A DNA stretch of 59,631 nucleotides from Aquicoccus porphyridii (lineage in GTDB: Bacteria; Pseudomonadota; Alphaproteobacteria; Rhodobacterales; Rhodobacteraceae). Below the pieces are notes generated by a model. It was not told where the DNA came from. It ran no database searches and saw only the letters and a program-made list of their open reading frames with translations. Below are positions 17,688-26,336 of this stretch, piece after piece. Within the stretch, counting starts at the first letter, position 1. Each line of letters begins with the position of its first letter. The DNA lies in assembly GCF_008369105.1 (NCBI RefSeq), contig NZ_VINQ01000001.1, positions 580,066 to 639,696 of the forward strand, written 5' to 3'. The position numbers and the translations under genes were made by a program.

Positions 17688-17762
17688 GGGGATCATGAGT
17701 GCTGCCGGGCATCGCGGGATTGGCGCGTGTCCGGCAGCCGATCATGTCTTGAAGGGTTCGGA

Positions 17763-18623
17763 TCACCCCTTTCGCCGCGCCAGCGCCACCGCGTTCGACA
17801 ACGCCAGCGCGCCGATCACCACCGCCCCGCCGATGAGCGCATAAGTGCCCGGGTCTTCGCCCAGAATCCACCACGCGAGCAGCGGTGCGAGAACCGATTC
17901 GAGCAGGATCAGCAGGCCCACCTCGGCCGAGGGGATATAGCGCGGGCCAAGGGCGAGGCCCATGGAACTGCCCGCGATGAAGACGCCGTGGAAGGCCACG
18001 AGATGCCATTGTCCATCGGGGATGCTCATCGGGGCGATGAAGGGCCACAGGAGCACCGAGGCGCCGATATAGCCGATCGGCACCGCCGCCACCATCGACA
18101 CGCGCCGCACCTTGCGCGCCGCCGTGAGGCCCGCGCCAAAAAGCGCCGCCACGCCCAGAGCGGTCAGATCGCCGGTCCAGTGCGCGCCTTTCGTCTCGCC
18201 CGAGCCATAGGCCAGCACGCCCAGACCCACCGCCACCGCGATCATTGTCAGCACCATGCGCCGCGAGACCCTTTCACCCATGAAGATCCAGGAAAACACC
18301 GCGGCAAAGACCGGCAAGGCGGCGATGATGAACACCACGTTGGCCACCGAGGTGAGGCTGACCGCGAGCGGAAACAGCACCCCGGCCCCGCCCACGGCCA
18401 CGATATAGATCGCGCCGTAGATCCCGGTGCCGGGCAGCAGGCGATAGGGCGCGGTGCCCTGCCATGCCAGCACGCCCAGCAGGATCAGCCCCCCTGCCCC
18501 CAGCCCGCGCCAGAAGGCGATGACCAGCGCATCGGCGTCGATGAGCCGCACGAAGATCGAATCCGGCACCACCATCAGCACCGCCAGCGTGGTGATCAAA
18601 AGCCCCTTGACCTGGTCGCTCAT
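17763..18623 (-). CDS. DMT-superfamily transporter (EamA domains)
   Basis: The 286-residue inner-membrane protein has ten hydrophobic segments arranged as two EamA repeats. One ends around FSWIFMGERVSRRM and the second around LLAWWILGEDPGTY; the GE motifs sit at the ends of equivalent helices. Such proteins export or exchange small metabolites such as amino acids. Its start overlaps the stop of the MarR gene by ATGA, so both are one unit divergent from hmgA. An export role for an aromatic acid intermediate is possible but only inferred from position. Confidence 0.88.
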   Translation of the reverse strand: MSDQVKGLLITTLAVLMVVPDSIFVRLIDADALVIAFWRGLGAGGLILLGVLAWQGTAPYRLLPGTGIYGAIYIVAVGGAGVLFPLAVSLTSVANVVFIIAALPVFAAVFSWIFMGERVSRRMVLTMIAVAVGLGVLAYGSGETKGAHWTGDLTALGVAALFGAGLTAARKVRRVSMVAAVPIGYIGASVLLWPFIAPMSIPDGQWHLVAFHGVFIAGSSMGLALGPRYIPSAEVGLLILLESVLAPLLAWWILGEDPGTYALIGGAVVIGALALSNAVALARRKG

Positions 18624-19060
18624 GCCGCATCACTCGCAAGTGTGCGCAGCATGCGCTTGAGCGTGGCCATGTCCGCATCGGAGAATCGCGCGGCGAGCGC
18701 CGAATCATACTCCATCGCCACCTGCCGCAGATCGCGGTAGGCACGCTGCCCCGCCTCGGTCAGTTCGAGATATTCCAGCCGCCGGTCCGCCCCGTCGCGA
18801 TGGCGCGTGAGGAACCGCCGTTCGGCCAGTTTCGCCACGGCGCGGCTGATCTTGGTCTTGTGCATCTTCGAGCGTTTCCCGATCTCCTTGGCGGTCATTT
18901 TTCCATAGATTCCAAGGTGAAACAGCACCCGCCACTCGGTGCGCAACATGCCGTAGCGATCCTTGTAGACCTGCTGGAACCGCAGTGAGCTTACTTCCGC
19001 TGCCTGGTTCAAGAGATAAGGCAGGAAATTCTGTAAATCGAAATCATCTGCTATGCTCAT
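18620..19060 (-). CDS. MarR-family regulator, probable repressor of homogentisate genes
   Basis: The 146-residue protein has the MarR winged helix (MTAKEIGKRSKMHKTKISRAVAKLAERRFL) at about residues 55-84, read in parts. A basic wing with DGADRRLEYLELTEAG follows. Divergent placement 71 bp from hmgA, with palindromes between the two starts, makes it the probable local regulator of homogentisate catabolism, as MarR/IclR-type genes often are. The ligand is unproven. It is co-transcribed with the DMT transporter. Confidence 0.88.
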   Translation of the reverse strand: MSIADDFDLQNFLPYLLNQAAEVSSLRFQQVYKDRYGMLRTEWRVLFHLGIYGKMTAKEIGKRSKMHKTKISRAVAKLAERRFLTRHRDGADRRLEYLELTEAGQRAYRDLRQVAMEYDSALAARFSDADMATLKRMLRTLASDAA

Positions 19061-19080
19061 GTCGAACCCCTCCTGCCGTT

Positions 19081-19107
19081 GTTAGTTACAAAACCAACTG
19101 TTAACAG
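19081..19107. promoter_or_regulatory. Overlapping palindromes between MarR gene and hmgA
   Basis: Two inverted repeats abut each other. GTTAGTT-ACAA-AACCAAC (19081-19098) has one mismatched pair, and CTGTTAACAG (19098-19107) is perfect. Both lie within 50 bp of the hmgA and marR starts and fit a MarR dimer operator controlling both directions. Confidence 0.5.
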
Positions 19108-19130
19108 CGCAACCACAAAGGAGACGCGCG

Positions 19131-20486
19131 ATGAACAAACAATCCTTTCCCCATCACATGACCCAGGCACCCTCGGTGCCCGGCCCGCATGAGGGCTACA
19201 TGCCCGGATTCGGCAACGACTTCGAAACCGAGGCGCTTCCGGGCGCGTTGCCACAGGGTATGAACAGCCCGCAGAAATGCAACTACGGTCTTTACGGCGA
19301 GCAGCTTTCGGGCACGGCCTTTACCGCCCACCCGCCGGAGCGGACATGGACCTATCGCATCCGGCCCAGCGTCAAGCATTCGCATCGCTACACGCGAATT
19401 GATCTGCCCTATTGGAAATCCGCGCCGCATGTCGATCCGGACGTGGCCAGCCTCGGGCAATATCGCTGGGATCCGGTGCCGCATTCGGGCGAGAGCCTGA
19501 CCTGGCTCACCGGGATGCGCACGATGACCACGGCGGGCGACGTGAACACCCAGATCGGCATGGCCAGCCATATCTATCTGGTCACCGAATCGATGAAGGA
19601 CGCCTATTTCTACTCGGCCGATTCCGAGCTTCTGGTCGTCCCGCAGGAGGGCCGCCTGCGCTTTGCCACCGAACTCGGGATCATCGACCTCGCGCCACAG
19701 GAAATCGCCATCATCCCGCGTGGCCTCGTCTACCGGGTCGAGGTTCTGGAAGGTCCGGCGCGCGGTTTCGTCTGCGAGAATTACGGCCAGAAATTCGAGC
19801 TTCCGGGCCGTGGCCCGATCGGCGCCAACGCGCTCGCCAACCCGCGCGATTTCAAGGCCCCGGTGGCGGCGTTCGAGGATCGCGAGACGCCCTCGAGTCT
19901 CACCATCAAGTGGTGCGGCCTGTTTCACGAGACGCAGATCGGGCAAAGCCCGCTCGACGTGGTGGCGTGGCATGGCAATTACGCGCCCCTGAAATACGAC
20001 CTCTCCACCTATTGCCCGGTCGGCGCGATCCTGTTCGATCATCCCGACCCGTCGATCTTTACCGTGCTCACCGCCCCCTCGGGCATGCCGGGGACGGCCA
20101 ATATCGACTTCGTGCTGTTCCGCGAACGCTGGATGGTGGCCGAGGACACGTTCCGCCCGCCGTGGTATCACAAGAACATCATGTCCGAGCTGATGGGCAA
20201 CATCTATGGCCAGTATGACGCCAAGCCGCAGGGCTTTGTTCCGGGCGGGATGAGCCTGCACAACATGATGCTGCCACACGGGCCGGACAGACAGGCCTTC
20301 GAAGGCGCGTCGAACGCCAATCTCGGGCCGGACAAGCTCGACAATACAATGTCGTTCATGTTCGAGACGCGCTTTCCCCAGCACCTGACCGGCTTCGCCG
20401 CGAACGAGGCGCCGCTGCAGGACGATTACATCGACTGCTGGACCGATCTCGAAAAGAAATTCGACGGCACGCCCGGCAAGAAATGA
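19131..20486 (+). CDS. hmgA: Homogentisate 1,2-dioxygenase
   Basis: The 451-residue enzyme opens the ring of homogentisate to maleylacetoacetate using Fe(II), a central step of tyrosine and phenylalanine breakdown. It matches the family along its whole length: [16 protein letters not shown] near the start, [15 protein letters not shown], and [15 protein letters not shown] with the metal-binding His/Glu set. [15 protein letters not shown] completes the iron site. The start has a clean AAAGGAG ribosome site. It is first in a rightward operon with fahA. No maleylacetoacetate isomerase gene is visible in the window, so that step must be encoded elsewhere or be bypassed. Confidence 0.97.
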   Translation: MNKQSFPHHMTQAPSVPGPHEGYMPGFGNDFETEALPGALPQGMNSPQKCNYGLYGEQLSGTAFTAHPPERTWTYRIRPSVKHSHRYTRIDLPYWKSAPHVDPDVASLGQYRWDPVPHSGESLTWLTGMRTMTTAGDVNTQIGMASHIYLVTESMKDAYFYSADSELLVVPQEGRLRFATELGIIDLAPQEIAIIPRGLVYRVEVLEGPARGFVCENYGQKFELPGRGPIGANALANPRDFKAPVAAFEDRETPSSLTIKWCGLFHETQIGQSPLDVVAWHGNYAPLKYDLSTYCPVGAILFDHPDPSIFTVLTAPSGMPGTANIDFVLFRERWMVAEDTFRPPWYHKNIMSELMGNIYGQYDAKPQGFVPGGMSLHNMMLPHGPDRQAFEGASNANLGPDKLDNTMSFMFETRFPQHLTGFAANEAPLQDDYIDCWTDLEKKFDGTPGKK

Positions 20487-20494
20487 TGCGGATC

Positions 20495-20543
20495 GTGGGT
20501 TTCGCCCGCCCTGCGCCAGACCGTAGGATGGGGGCAAACCCAC
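20495..20543. repeat. Stem-loop repeat between hmgA and fahA
   Basis: GTGGGTTT (20495-20502) pairs with AAACCCAC (20536-20543). GCCC/GGGC extends the stem to 12 bp with a 1-nt bulge, around a loop of about 30 nt. It resembles the GTAGG-GTGGG type intergenic repeats of roseobacters. It lies immediately upstream of the fahA ribosome site and could tune the message. Confidence 0.45.
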
Positions 20544-20565
20544 CATGCCCGAAAAAGGACGAAAC

Positions 20566-21822
20566 ATGACCCTTCTCAAATCCTGGGTGGCCTCGGCCAA
20601 TGGCCCGAAACACCCCTTTCCGCTCAACAACCTGCCTTACGGCGTGTTTTCGACCGACACGTTCGATCCGCGCTGTGGCGTGGCCATCGGCGACATGATC
20701 CTCGACATGCGCCGCGCCGAAGAGGCCGGGCTCGTCTCGCTCACCGACGATGCGCTTTTCGACGTGCCGTTCTGGAACGAGGTGATGGAGGAAGGCCCCG
20801 AGCTCTGGTCCGCGCTGCGCAAACGGATCACCCAGATCGTCGCCGAGGGCAGCCCCGACCGCGAGCGCGCCGAGCCGCTTCTGGTGCCACAAGCCGAGGC
20901 CGAGATGCACCTGCCCTTCCTCGTGGCAGAATTCACCGATTTCTACGCCGGCAAGCATCACGCCGTGAACGTGGGCACCATGTTCCGGGGCGCGGAAAAT
21001 GCGCTGCCGCCCAACTGGCTGCATATTCCCATCGGTTATAACGGGCGCGCTTCTTCGGTGGTGGTGTCGGGCAGCGATGTGCGCCGCCCCTGGGGCCAGT
21101 TGAAATCGCCCGAGCATGACAAGCCCGCCTTCCTGCCCTCGCGCCGCTTCGATCTCGAACTGGAAATGGGCGCCATCGTGGGCACCGCCTCGGACGGCCC
21201 CGTGACGGTGGATGAAGCGTTCGAGATGATCTTTGGCTACGTGCTTTTGAACGACTGGTCGGCGCGCGACATCCAGGCCTGGGAATACCAGCCGCTGGGC
21301 CCGTTTCAGGCCAAGGCCACGGCGACCAGCATCAGCCCGTGGATCGTGACCGCCGCCGCGCTCGAACCGTTCCGCTGTGACACCCCCGAACGCGAGGTCG
21401 ACCTGCTCGACCACCTCAAGGACACCGGGCCGATGCTCTATGACATCGACCTTGCCGTGAGCCTCGCGCCCGAGGGCAAACCGGCCACCGAGATCGCGCG
21501 CACCAATTACCGCGAGATCTATTATTCCTCGGCCCAGCAACTGGCCCATCACAGCACCTCCGGCTGCCCGATGACGCCCGGTGATCTTCTCGGCTCGGGC
21601 ACGATCTCGGGGCCGACGAAGCCCGAGCGCGGCTCGCTGCTCGAACTCAGTTGGGGCGGGAAGGAGCCGCTCACGCTTGAGAGCGGCGAAAGCCGCACCT
21701 TCCTCGAAGATGGCGACACGCTCACGCTGTGGGGCGCGGCCCATGGCGATGGCTATACCATCGGCTTTGGCGAATGCACCGGCACGATCCTGCCCGCGCT
21801 CGACAATCCTTACGAACGCTAA
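20566..21822 (+). CDS. fahA: Fumarylacetoacetase
   Basis: The 418-residue hydrolase splits fumarylacetoacetate into fumarate and acetoacetate, ending the homogentisate pathway. Visible family features are an N-terminal domain with PLNNLPYGVFS, then FTDFYAGKHHAVNVGTMFRG with the catalytic His and metal site. GFLPSRRFDLELEMG-type residues, NDWSARDIQAWEYQPLGPF and GTISGPTKPERGSLLEL follow. The ATG at 20566 is chosen for AAAGGA upstream and the family-length N-terminus (MTLLKSWV). It is co-transcribed with hmgA (79-bp gap with a stem-loop). Confidence 0.97.
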   Translation: MTLLKSWVASANGPKHPFPLNNLPYGVFSTDTFDPRCGVAIGDMILDMRRAEEAGLVSLTDDALFDVPFWNEVMEEGPELWSALRKRITQIVAEGSPDRERAEPLLVPQAEAEMHLPFLVAEFTDFYAGKHHAVNVGTMFRGAENALPPNWLHIPIGYNGRASSVVVSGSDVRRPWGQLKSPEHDKPAFLPSRRFDLELEMGAIVGTASDGPVTVDEAFEMIFGYVLLNDWSARDIQAWEYQPLGPFQAKATATSISPWIVTAAALEPFRCDTPEREVDLLDHLKDTGPMLYDIDLAVSLAPEGKPATEIARTNYREIYYSSAQQLAHHSTSGCPMTPGDLLGSGTISGPTKPERGSLLELSWGGKEPLTLESGESRTFLEDGDTLTLWGAAHGDGYTIGFGECTGTILPALDNPYER

Positions 21823-21825
21823 GCC

Positions 21826-21858
21826 CTTCATCTTGCCCCAAATACTCCCGCCGGAGGC
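21826..21858. repeat. Dispersed 33-bp repeat, copy 1
   Basis: This 33-bp element (beginning CTTCATCTTGCCCC, ending GCCGGAGGC) starts 4 bp after the fahA stop. Copies occur near 33.8 kb and at the start of cysH near 43.1 kb. The copies differ at one to four positions and are all in + orientation. Confidence 0.75.
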
Positions 21859-21903
21859 ATCCGACACATCCACCGGCGGACCACTCGAAAGGAAACGCAC
21901 GAC

Positions 21904-22854
21904 ATGGCCAAGAAATTCGCATCGCAAGGCGACATGACCGAAAAGAACATCACCTTCGACCAGATCGGCGAGGGGCTTTATGCCTTCACCGCCGAGGGCG
22001 ATCCCAATTCCGGCGTCATCATCGGCGACGAGAGCGTGATGATCGTCGAGGCACAGGCCACCCCGCGCCTTGCCCACAAGGTGATCGAGAAGGTTCGCGA
22101 AGTCACCGACAAGCCGATTTCGCATCTCGTGATGACCCATTACCACGCCGTGCGCGTGCTGGGCGCCAGCGCTTACGGTGCGGGGCAGATCATCATGTCC
22201 GACACCGCCCGCGCCATGGTGGTCGAACGCGGACAGGAAGACTGGGACAGCGAATTTCAGCGCTTTCCGCGTCTGTTCGAGGGGCATGAGAGCATCCCCG
22301 GCCTGACCTGGCCCACCACGACGTTCAACGATTCGATGACCGTCTATCTCGGCAACCGCCGGGTGGACCTCATGCACTTGGGTCGCGCGCACACGGCGGG
22401 TGACATCGTGATCCATGTGCCGGATCAGAACGTGATGTTCACCGGCGATATCGTCGAATACCATTCGGCCTGCTATTGCGGCGACGGGCATTTCTCGGAT
22501 TGGGGCGACACGCTCGACGCGATCAAGTGGTTCGATGTCGATGCCATCGCGCCGGGGCGTGGCGATGCGCTTGTCGGGCGCGAAATGGTCAATGCCGCGA
22601 TCGAGAACACCCGCGATTTCGTCGAAAGCACCTACCGCCCCGCTGCCCGCGTCGCGGCCCGGGGTGGCACGCTCAAGGAGGCATGGGACGCGGTGCGCGC
22701 GGAATGCGACCCGAAGTTCAGCGAATACGCGATCTATGAACATTGCCTGCCCTTCAACGTGGCGCGCGCCTATGACGAGGCCCGCGGCCTTGACACCCCG
22801 CGCATCTGGACCGCCGCGCGCGATCTCGAAATGTGGGACGCGTTGCAGGGCTGA
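21904..22854 (+). CDS. MBL-fold hydrolase-like protein with altered metal motif
   Basis: The 316-residue protein has the metallo-beta-lactamase fold order: N-terminal strands with SGVIIGDESVMIVEAQ, a metal motif THYHAVRVLG at residues 78-87, LGRAHTAGDIVIHVP with a third His, and NVMFTGDIVEYHS with the bridging Asp. The canonical HxHxDH is changed to HYHAVR (Asp to Val, His to Arg), so a standard two-zinc site is unlikely. A one-metal or different site remains possible. GAAAGGAAA precedes the ATG. It lies third in the homogentisate operon, hinting at a thioester or lactone hydrolysis in aromatic catabolism. The function is unproven. Confidence 0.85.
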   Translation: MAKKFASQGDMTEKNITFDQIGEGLYAFTAEGDPNSGVIIGDESVMIVEAQATPRLAHKVIEKVREVTDKPISHLVMTHYHAVRVLGASAYGAGQIIMSDTARAMVVERGQEDWDSEFQRFPRLFEGHESIPGLTWPTTTFNDSMTVYLGNRRVDLMHLGRAHTAGDIVIHVPDQNVMFTGDIVEYHSACYCGDGHFSDWGDTLDAIKWFDVDAIAPGRGDALVGREMVNAAIENTRDFVESTYRPAARVAARGGTLKEAWDAVRAECDPKFSEYAIYEHCLPFNVARAYDEARGLDTPRIWTAARDLEMWDALQG

Positions 22855-22857
22855 TCC

Positions 22858-22878
22858 CGATTTTTCGCCGAAAAATCG
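22858..22878. repeat. Symmetric hairpin CGATTTTTC-GCC-GAAAAATCG
   Basis: A perfect 9-bp stem with a 3-nt loop starts 3 bp after the MBL gene stop. The core recurs in the hairpin near 16.5 kb, and a half copy (GCCGAAAAATCGCG) lies near 27.22 kb. Confidence 0.55.
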
Positions 22879-22890
22879 CATGGGCCCGGT

Positions 22891-22904
22891 CTGACCCAGA
22901 TCAA
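22891..22904 (+). promoter_or_regulatory. FNR/FnrL-like site upstream of FAD monooxygenase
   Basis: CTGAC-CCAG-ATCAA matches an FNR-type TTGAY-N4-ATCAA dyad except at the first base. It lies 56 bp before the ATG of the FAD monooxygenase. Oxygen-dependent control would make sense for an O2-using enzyme, but this rests on the motif alone. Confidence 0.3.
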
Positions 22905-22960
22905 ATGGTGCGCGTGGCTTTCATGGCATGATGGCCACGCCCCACCCCGGAGGAGACACC

Positions 22961-24574
22961 ATGAACAAGATCTTCGAAATCCCGCTTTATGCCTATGAGC
23001 GATCGCCCGATCAGGACGCGCCCGCGCCGGTGCGCCACCCCGTCGTGGTGATCGGGGCCGGGCCGATCGGGCTGGCCGCCGCCATCGACCTCGCACAGGA
23101 TGACGTGCCCGTCGTGGTGCTCGACGATAATGACAAGGTTTCATTCGGCAGCCGCGCCATCTGTTTCGCCAAGCGCCCGCTCGAGATCCTCGACCGGTTG
23201 GGCTGTGGTCACGAGATGGTGGAAAAAGGCGTGAAATGGGATGTGGGGAAGGTCTTTTTCGACACCCGCAAGGTCTTTGAATTCAACCTTCTGCCCGAAG
23301 ACGGCCACGAATTTCCCGCCTTCATCAACCTGCAACAATATTATTTCGAGGAATACCTCGTGAACCGCGTCCGCCAATTGCAGGACGCGGGCAAGCCGAT
23401 CGAGATCCGCGGCCAGAACCGGGTCGAGGCGATCGGCACCCATGACGATCACGTCAAGCTTGAGGTGGCCACGCCCGAGGATTCCTACACGCTCGAGGCC
23501 GATTGGCTCATTGCCTGCGACGGTGCGGGCTCGCCGACCCGCCGGATGCTGGGCCTCGATTTCGTCGGCCGCGTCTTCGAGGACAATTTCCTTATCGCCG
23601 ACGTGGTAATGGAGGCCGATTTTCCCACCGAACGCTGGTTCTGGTTCGACCCGCCCTTCAACCGCGGCCAGTCGGCCCTCTTGCACAAGCAGCCCGACGG
23701 CGTGTGGCGGATCGACCTGCAACTGGGCTGGGACATCGACAAGGAAGAAGAGAAGAAACCCGAGAACGTCATCCCCCGGCTCAAGGCGATGCTGGGCGAG
23801 GATGTGGAATTCGAGCTGGAATGGGTGAGCATCTACACGTTCCAGTGCCGCCGGATGGAAAAGTTCCGCCACGGCCGGGTGATCTTTGCCGGTGACGCCG
23901 CGCACCAGGTTTCACCCTTCGGCGCGCGCGGCGCCAATTCGGGGGTTCAGGACACCGACAACCTGGTCTGGAAACTCAAGCTGGTGATCGAGGGCAAGGC
24001 GCCCGAGACGCTGCTTGAGAGCTATGACACCGAGCGTATCCACGGCGCGGACGAGAACATCCTCAACTCGACCCGCTCGACCGATTTCATCACCCCCAAA
24101 TCCGAGATGAGCCGCATCCTGCGCGACGCGGTTCTGGATCTCGCCGAAGAGCATGACTTCGCCCGCCCGCTGGTGAACTCGGGGCGGCTTTCGGTGCCCT
24201 GCACCTATGACGGCTCGCCGCTCAACACCGCCGACGCGCTCGAGGACGGGCCCGCGCGCACCCGCCCCGGTGCGCCCTGCCCCGACGCGCCGCTGGTCGA
24301 CGGGTTCCTGTTGCCGAAACTGGCGGGCAAGTTCACGCTCCTGACCATCGACGCCGACGCGCCCGATCATTTCGAGGAAAGCGGCATCGAGGTTACGCGC
24401 CTTGCCCTCTCGGTCAAGGACGACAAGAGCCTCGCGCTCAAGCAGCGCTATCTTGGTGTGGCACCGTCGGCGGTCTATCTCATCCGCCCTGATCAGCACG
24501 TCGCCGCGCGGCGCGAAAGCTGGAACGAGAACATATTCCGCACCGCGGTCCGCCGCGCCACCGGACAGGAGTGA
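22961..24574 (+). CDS. FAD-dependent aromatic monooxygenase (MhpA/PheA-type class A)
   Basis: The 537-residue flavoprotein has all three class-A hydroxylase motifs: VIGAGPIGLAAAIDLA at about residues 28-43, the DG motif CDGAGSPTRRMLG, and the GD motif VIFAGDAAHQVSPFGARG. The C-terminal thioredoxin-like extension is as in 3-(3-hydroxyphenyl)propionate or phenol hydroxylases. It should hydroxylate a phenolic acid ring with NAD(P)H and O2. Beside hmgA and fahA, a reasonable idea is formation of homogentisate from a hydroxyphenylacetate, but this is inference. GGAGGAGA precedes the ATG. It is followed after 6 bp by a small DUF2783 gene. Confidence 0.9.
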   Translation: MNKIFEIPLYAYERSPDQDAPAPVRHPVVVIGAGPIGLAAAIDLAQDDVPVVVLDDNDKVSFGSRAICFAKRPLEILDRLGCGHEMVEKGVKWDVGKVFFDTRKVFEFNLLPEDGHEFPAFINLQQYYFEEYLVNRVRQLQDAGKPIEIRGQNRVEAIGTHDDHVKLEVATPEDSYTLEADWLIACDGAGSPTRRMLGLDFVGRVFEDNFLIADVVMEADFPTERWFWFDPPFNRGQSALLHKQPDGVWRIDLQLGWDIDKEEEKKPENVIPRLKAMLGEDVEFELEWVSIYTFQCRRMEKFRHGRVIFAGDAAHQVSPFGARGANSGVQDTDNLVWKLKLVIEGKAPETLLESYDTERIHGADENILNSTRSTDFITPKSEMSRILRDAVLDLAEEHDFARPLVNSGRLSVPCTYDGSPLNTADALEDGPARTRPGAPCPDAPLVDGFLLPKLAGKFTLLTIDADAPDHFEESGIEVTRLALSVKDDKSLALKQRYLGVAPSAVYLIRPDQHVAARRESWNENIFRTAVRRATGQE

Positions 24575-24580
24575 GTGACC

Positions 24581-24775
24581 ATGGCCGACCTGATCCTGAC
24601 CCCCAATATCGACGGGCCCGACGATTTCTATGCCGATCTCCTGGCCGCGCATGAGGGCCTCTCCAAAGAGGAAAGCGACGCGCTCAACGCGCGGCTGATC
24701 CTCGTGCTGGCCAACCATATCGGCGACCGCAAAGCGCTGGCCCAGGCGATCACGGCGGCCAAGGCCAAGGACTGA
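24581..24775 (+). CDS. DUF2783 domain-containing small protein
   Basis: This 64-residue acidic helical protein (MADLILTPNIDGPDDFYADLLAAHEGL...) matches the DUF2783 pattern, with NARLILVLANHIGD in its second half. The family is a short partner found next to FAD monooxygenases of this type, as here, and may be an accessory subunit. The ATG at 24581 has AGGAG upstream. A GTG two codons earlier is too close to that site. Confidence 0.82.
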   Translation: MADLILTPNIDGPDDFYADLLAAHEGLSKEESDALNARLILVLANHIGDRKALAQAITAAKAKD

Positions 24776-24885
24776 TCGCGACAAGGCACATGGTCGGGGG
24801 CGTCATCGCCCCCACCCTGCCCGCTTGACAATTCCCCCGCATACTCCTTTGCAATGACTTGCCGGGATTGTGCCTCGATGATATT

Positions 24886-24899
24886 GTTAACACATTAAC
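24886..24899. promoter_or_regulatory. Palindrome GTTAA-CACA-TTAAC upstream of decarboxylase
   Basis: A perfect 5-bp inverted repeat around CACA lies in an AT-rich patch 18 bp before the decarboxylase start. It is a plausible operator for the GntR/FCD regulator at the end of this three-gene group. Confidence 0.45.
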
Positions 24900-24917
24900 G
24901 TATATGTGGGGGACCAG

Positions 24918-26333
24918 ATGCGCTGGAGCGATTTTCCGAAATGGGGCACATGGCTCGGGGATTGGGCGGCGCGGTATCACGCGGGGCTGCGCGACCGGCC
25001 GGTGCGCGCCCGCACGAAACCCGGCGAGATTGCCGCCCAACTGCCGCAAAGCCCGCCGGAAGAGCCGCAACCCCTCGACGACGTGATCGCCGATTTCGAA
25101 CGCATCGTCATGCCCGGCATGACTCATTGGCAGCACCCGCGCTTCTTCGCCTATTTCCCGTCGAACGCCGCGCCCGCTGCCGTTCTCGCCGACCAGATCG
25201 TCACCGTCATGGCCCCGCAATGCATGCTGTGGCAGACCTCTCCGGCGGCGACCGAGATGGAAACCCGCATGATGGACTGGCTGCGACAGGCCATCGCCCT
25301 GCCCGAGGCGTTTCAGGGCGTCATCCAGGATTCCGCCTCCTCGGCCACGCTGGCCGCGATGCTCACCTTGCGCGAACGCGCGCTCGGCTGGCAGGGCAAC
25401 GAGGCGGGCCTCTCGGGCCAGCCCCGGCTGCGCGTCTATGCCAGCGCCGAGGTGCATACCTCGATCGACCGCGCGATCTGGGTCTCCGGCATCGGGCAGG
25501 AGAACCTCGTGCGCATCCCCACGACCGGCCCGTTGCGCGCAATGGACACCGAGGCGCTTGACGCCGCGATCCGCGCCGATCTCGCCGCCGGATACCGCCC
25601 CGCGGGCATCATCGCCTGCACCGGCGGCACCGGCACGGGCGCTTGCGACGACATCGCCGCGACCTGTGACGTGGCCGAGAAACACGGGCTTTTCACCCAT
25701 GTCGACGCGGCCTGGGCCGGGGCGGCGATGATCGTGCCCGAGTTCCGCAGCCTCTGGGCCGCGGTGGAACGCGCCGACAGCGTGGTTCTGAACCCGCATA
25801 AATGGCTTGGTACGCAGTTCGACCTGTCGGCGCATTTCGTGAAATCGCCCGAGGACCTGACCCGCACGCTGGCGATCCAGCCGGAATACCTCAAGACCCA
25901 CGGCGCCGACGGGGTCATCAACTATTCCGAATGGTCGGTGCCTCTGGGCCGCCGCTTTCGTGCGTTGAAACTCTGGTTCCTGATCCGCGCCTATGGCCTG
26001 ACCGGCCTGCGGACGCGTATCCGCAACCATGTCGCATGGTCTGCGGCACTCTGTGAACGGCTGCGCGCCACGCCCGGCTTCGAGATCGTGACCGAGCCGG
26101 TGCTGTCGCTCTTCACCTTTCGCCACGCCCCCGAGGGCACGCGCGATACGGACGCGCACAACCTTGCGCTGGTCAATGCGATCAACGACGATGGCCGCAT
26201 CTACCTGACCCAGACCCGCGTGAACGGCGCGCTTGTCATCCGCTTTCAGGCCGGACAGTTCGACGCCACCGAAGCGGATGTCGCCACCGCCTTTGACGTG
26301 ATCACCGAGATCGCCGCCACCCTCAAGGAGTAA
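24918..26333 (+). CDS. PLP-dependent group II (aromatic-L-amino-acid type) decarboxylase
   Basis: The 471-residue enzyme has the aromatic amino-acid decarboxylase layout: HPRFFAYFPSNAAPAAVLAD near residue 75, GVIQDSASSATLAAML, THVDAAWAGAAM with the PLP Asp, and the lysine motif NPHKWLGTQFD that binds PLP. It should release CO2 from an aromatic L-amino acid (tyrosine, tryptophan, DOPA or phenylalanine) to give an amine. The ATG at 24918 follows GGGGGA; an upstream GTG/ATG is less well placed. It is in a group with an HpaI aldolase and a GntR regulator. The amine could feed the nearby P450/glutamine-synthetase-like cassette, which is speculation. Confidence 0.9.
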   Translation: MRWSDFPKWGTWLGDWAARYHAGLRDRPVRARTKPGEIAAQLPQSPPEEPQPLDDVIADFERIVMPGMTHWQHPRFFAYFPSNAAPAAVLADQIVTVMAPQCMLWQTSPAATEMETRMMDWLRQAIALPEAFQGVIQDSASSATLAAMLTLRERALGWQGNEAGLSGQPRLRVYASAEVHTSIDRAIWVSGIGQENLVRIPTTGPLRAMDTEALDAAIRADLAAGYRPAGIIACTGGTGTGACDDIAATCDVAEKHGLFTHVDAAWAGAAMIVPEFRSLWAAVERADSVVLNPHKWLGTQFDLSAHFVKSPEDLTRTLAIQPEYLKTHGADGVINYSEWSVPLGRRFRALKLWFLIRAYGLTGLRTRIRNHVAWSAALCERLRATPGFEIVTEPVLSLFTFRHAPEGTRDTDAHNLALVNAINDDGRIYLTQTRVNGALVIRFQAGQFDATEADVATAFDVITEIAATLKE

Positions 26334-26336
26334 GCC

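Noticed and set aside
20356-22881. A long minus-strand open frame opposite fahA and the MBL gene
   Set aside because: fahA and the MBL gene are certain from motifs. The antisense product shows no recognisable domain.
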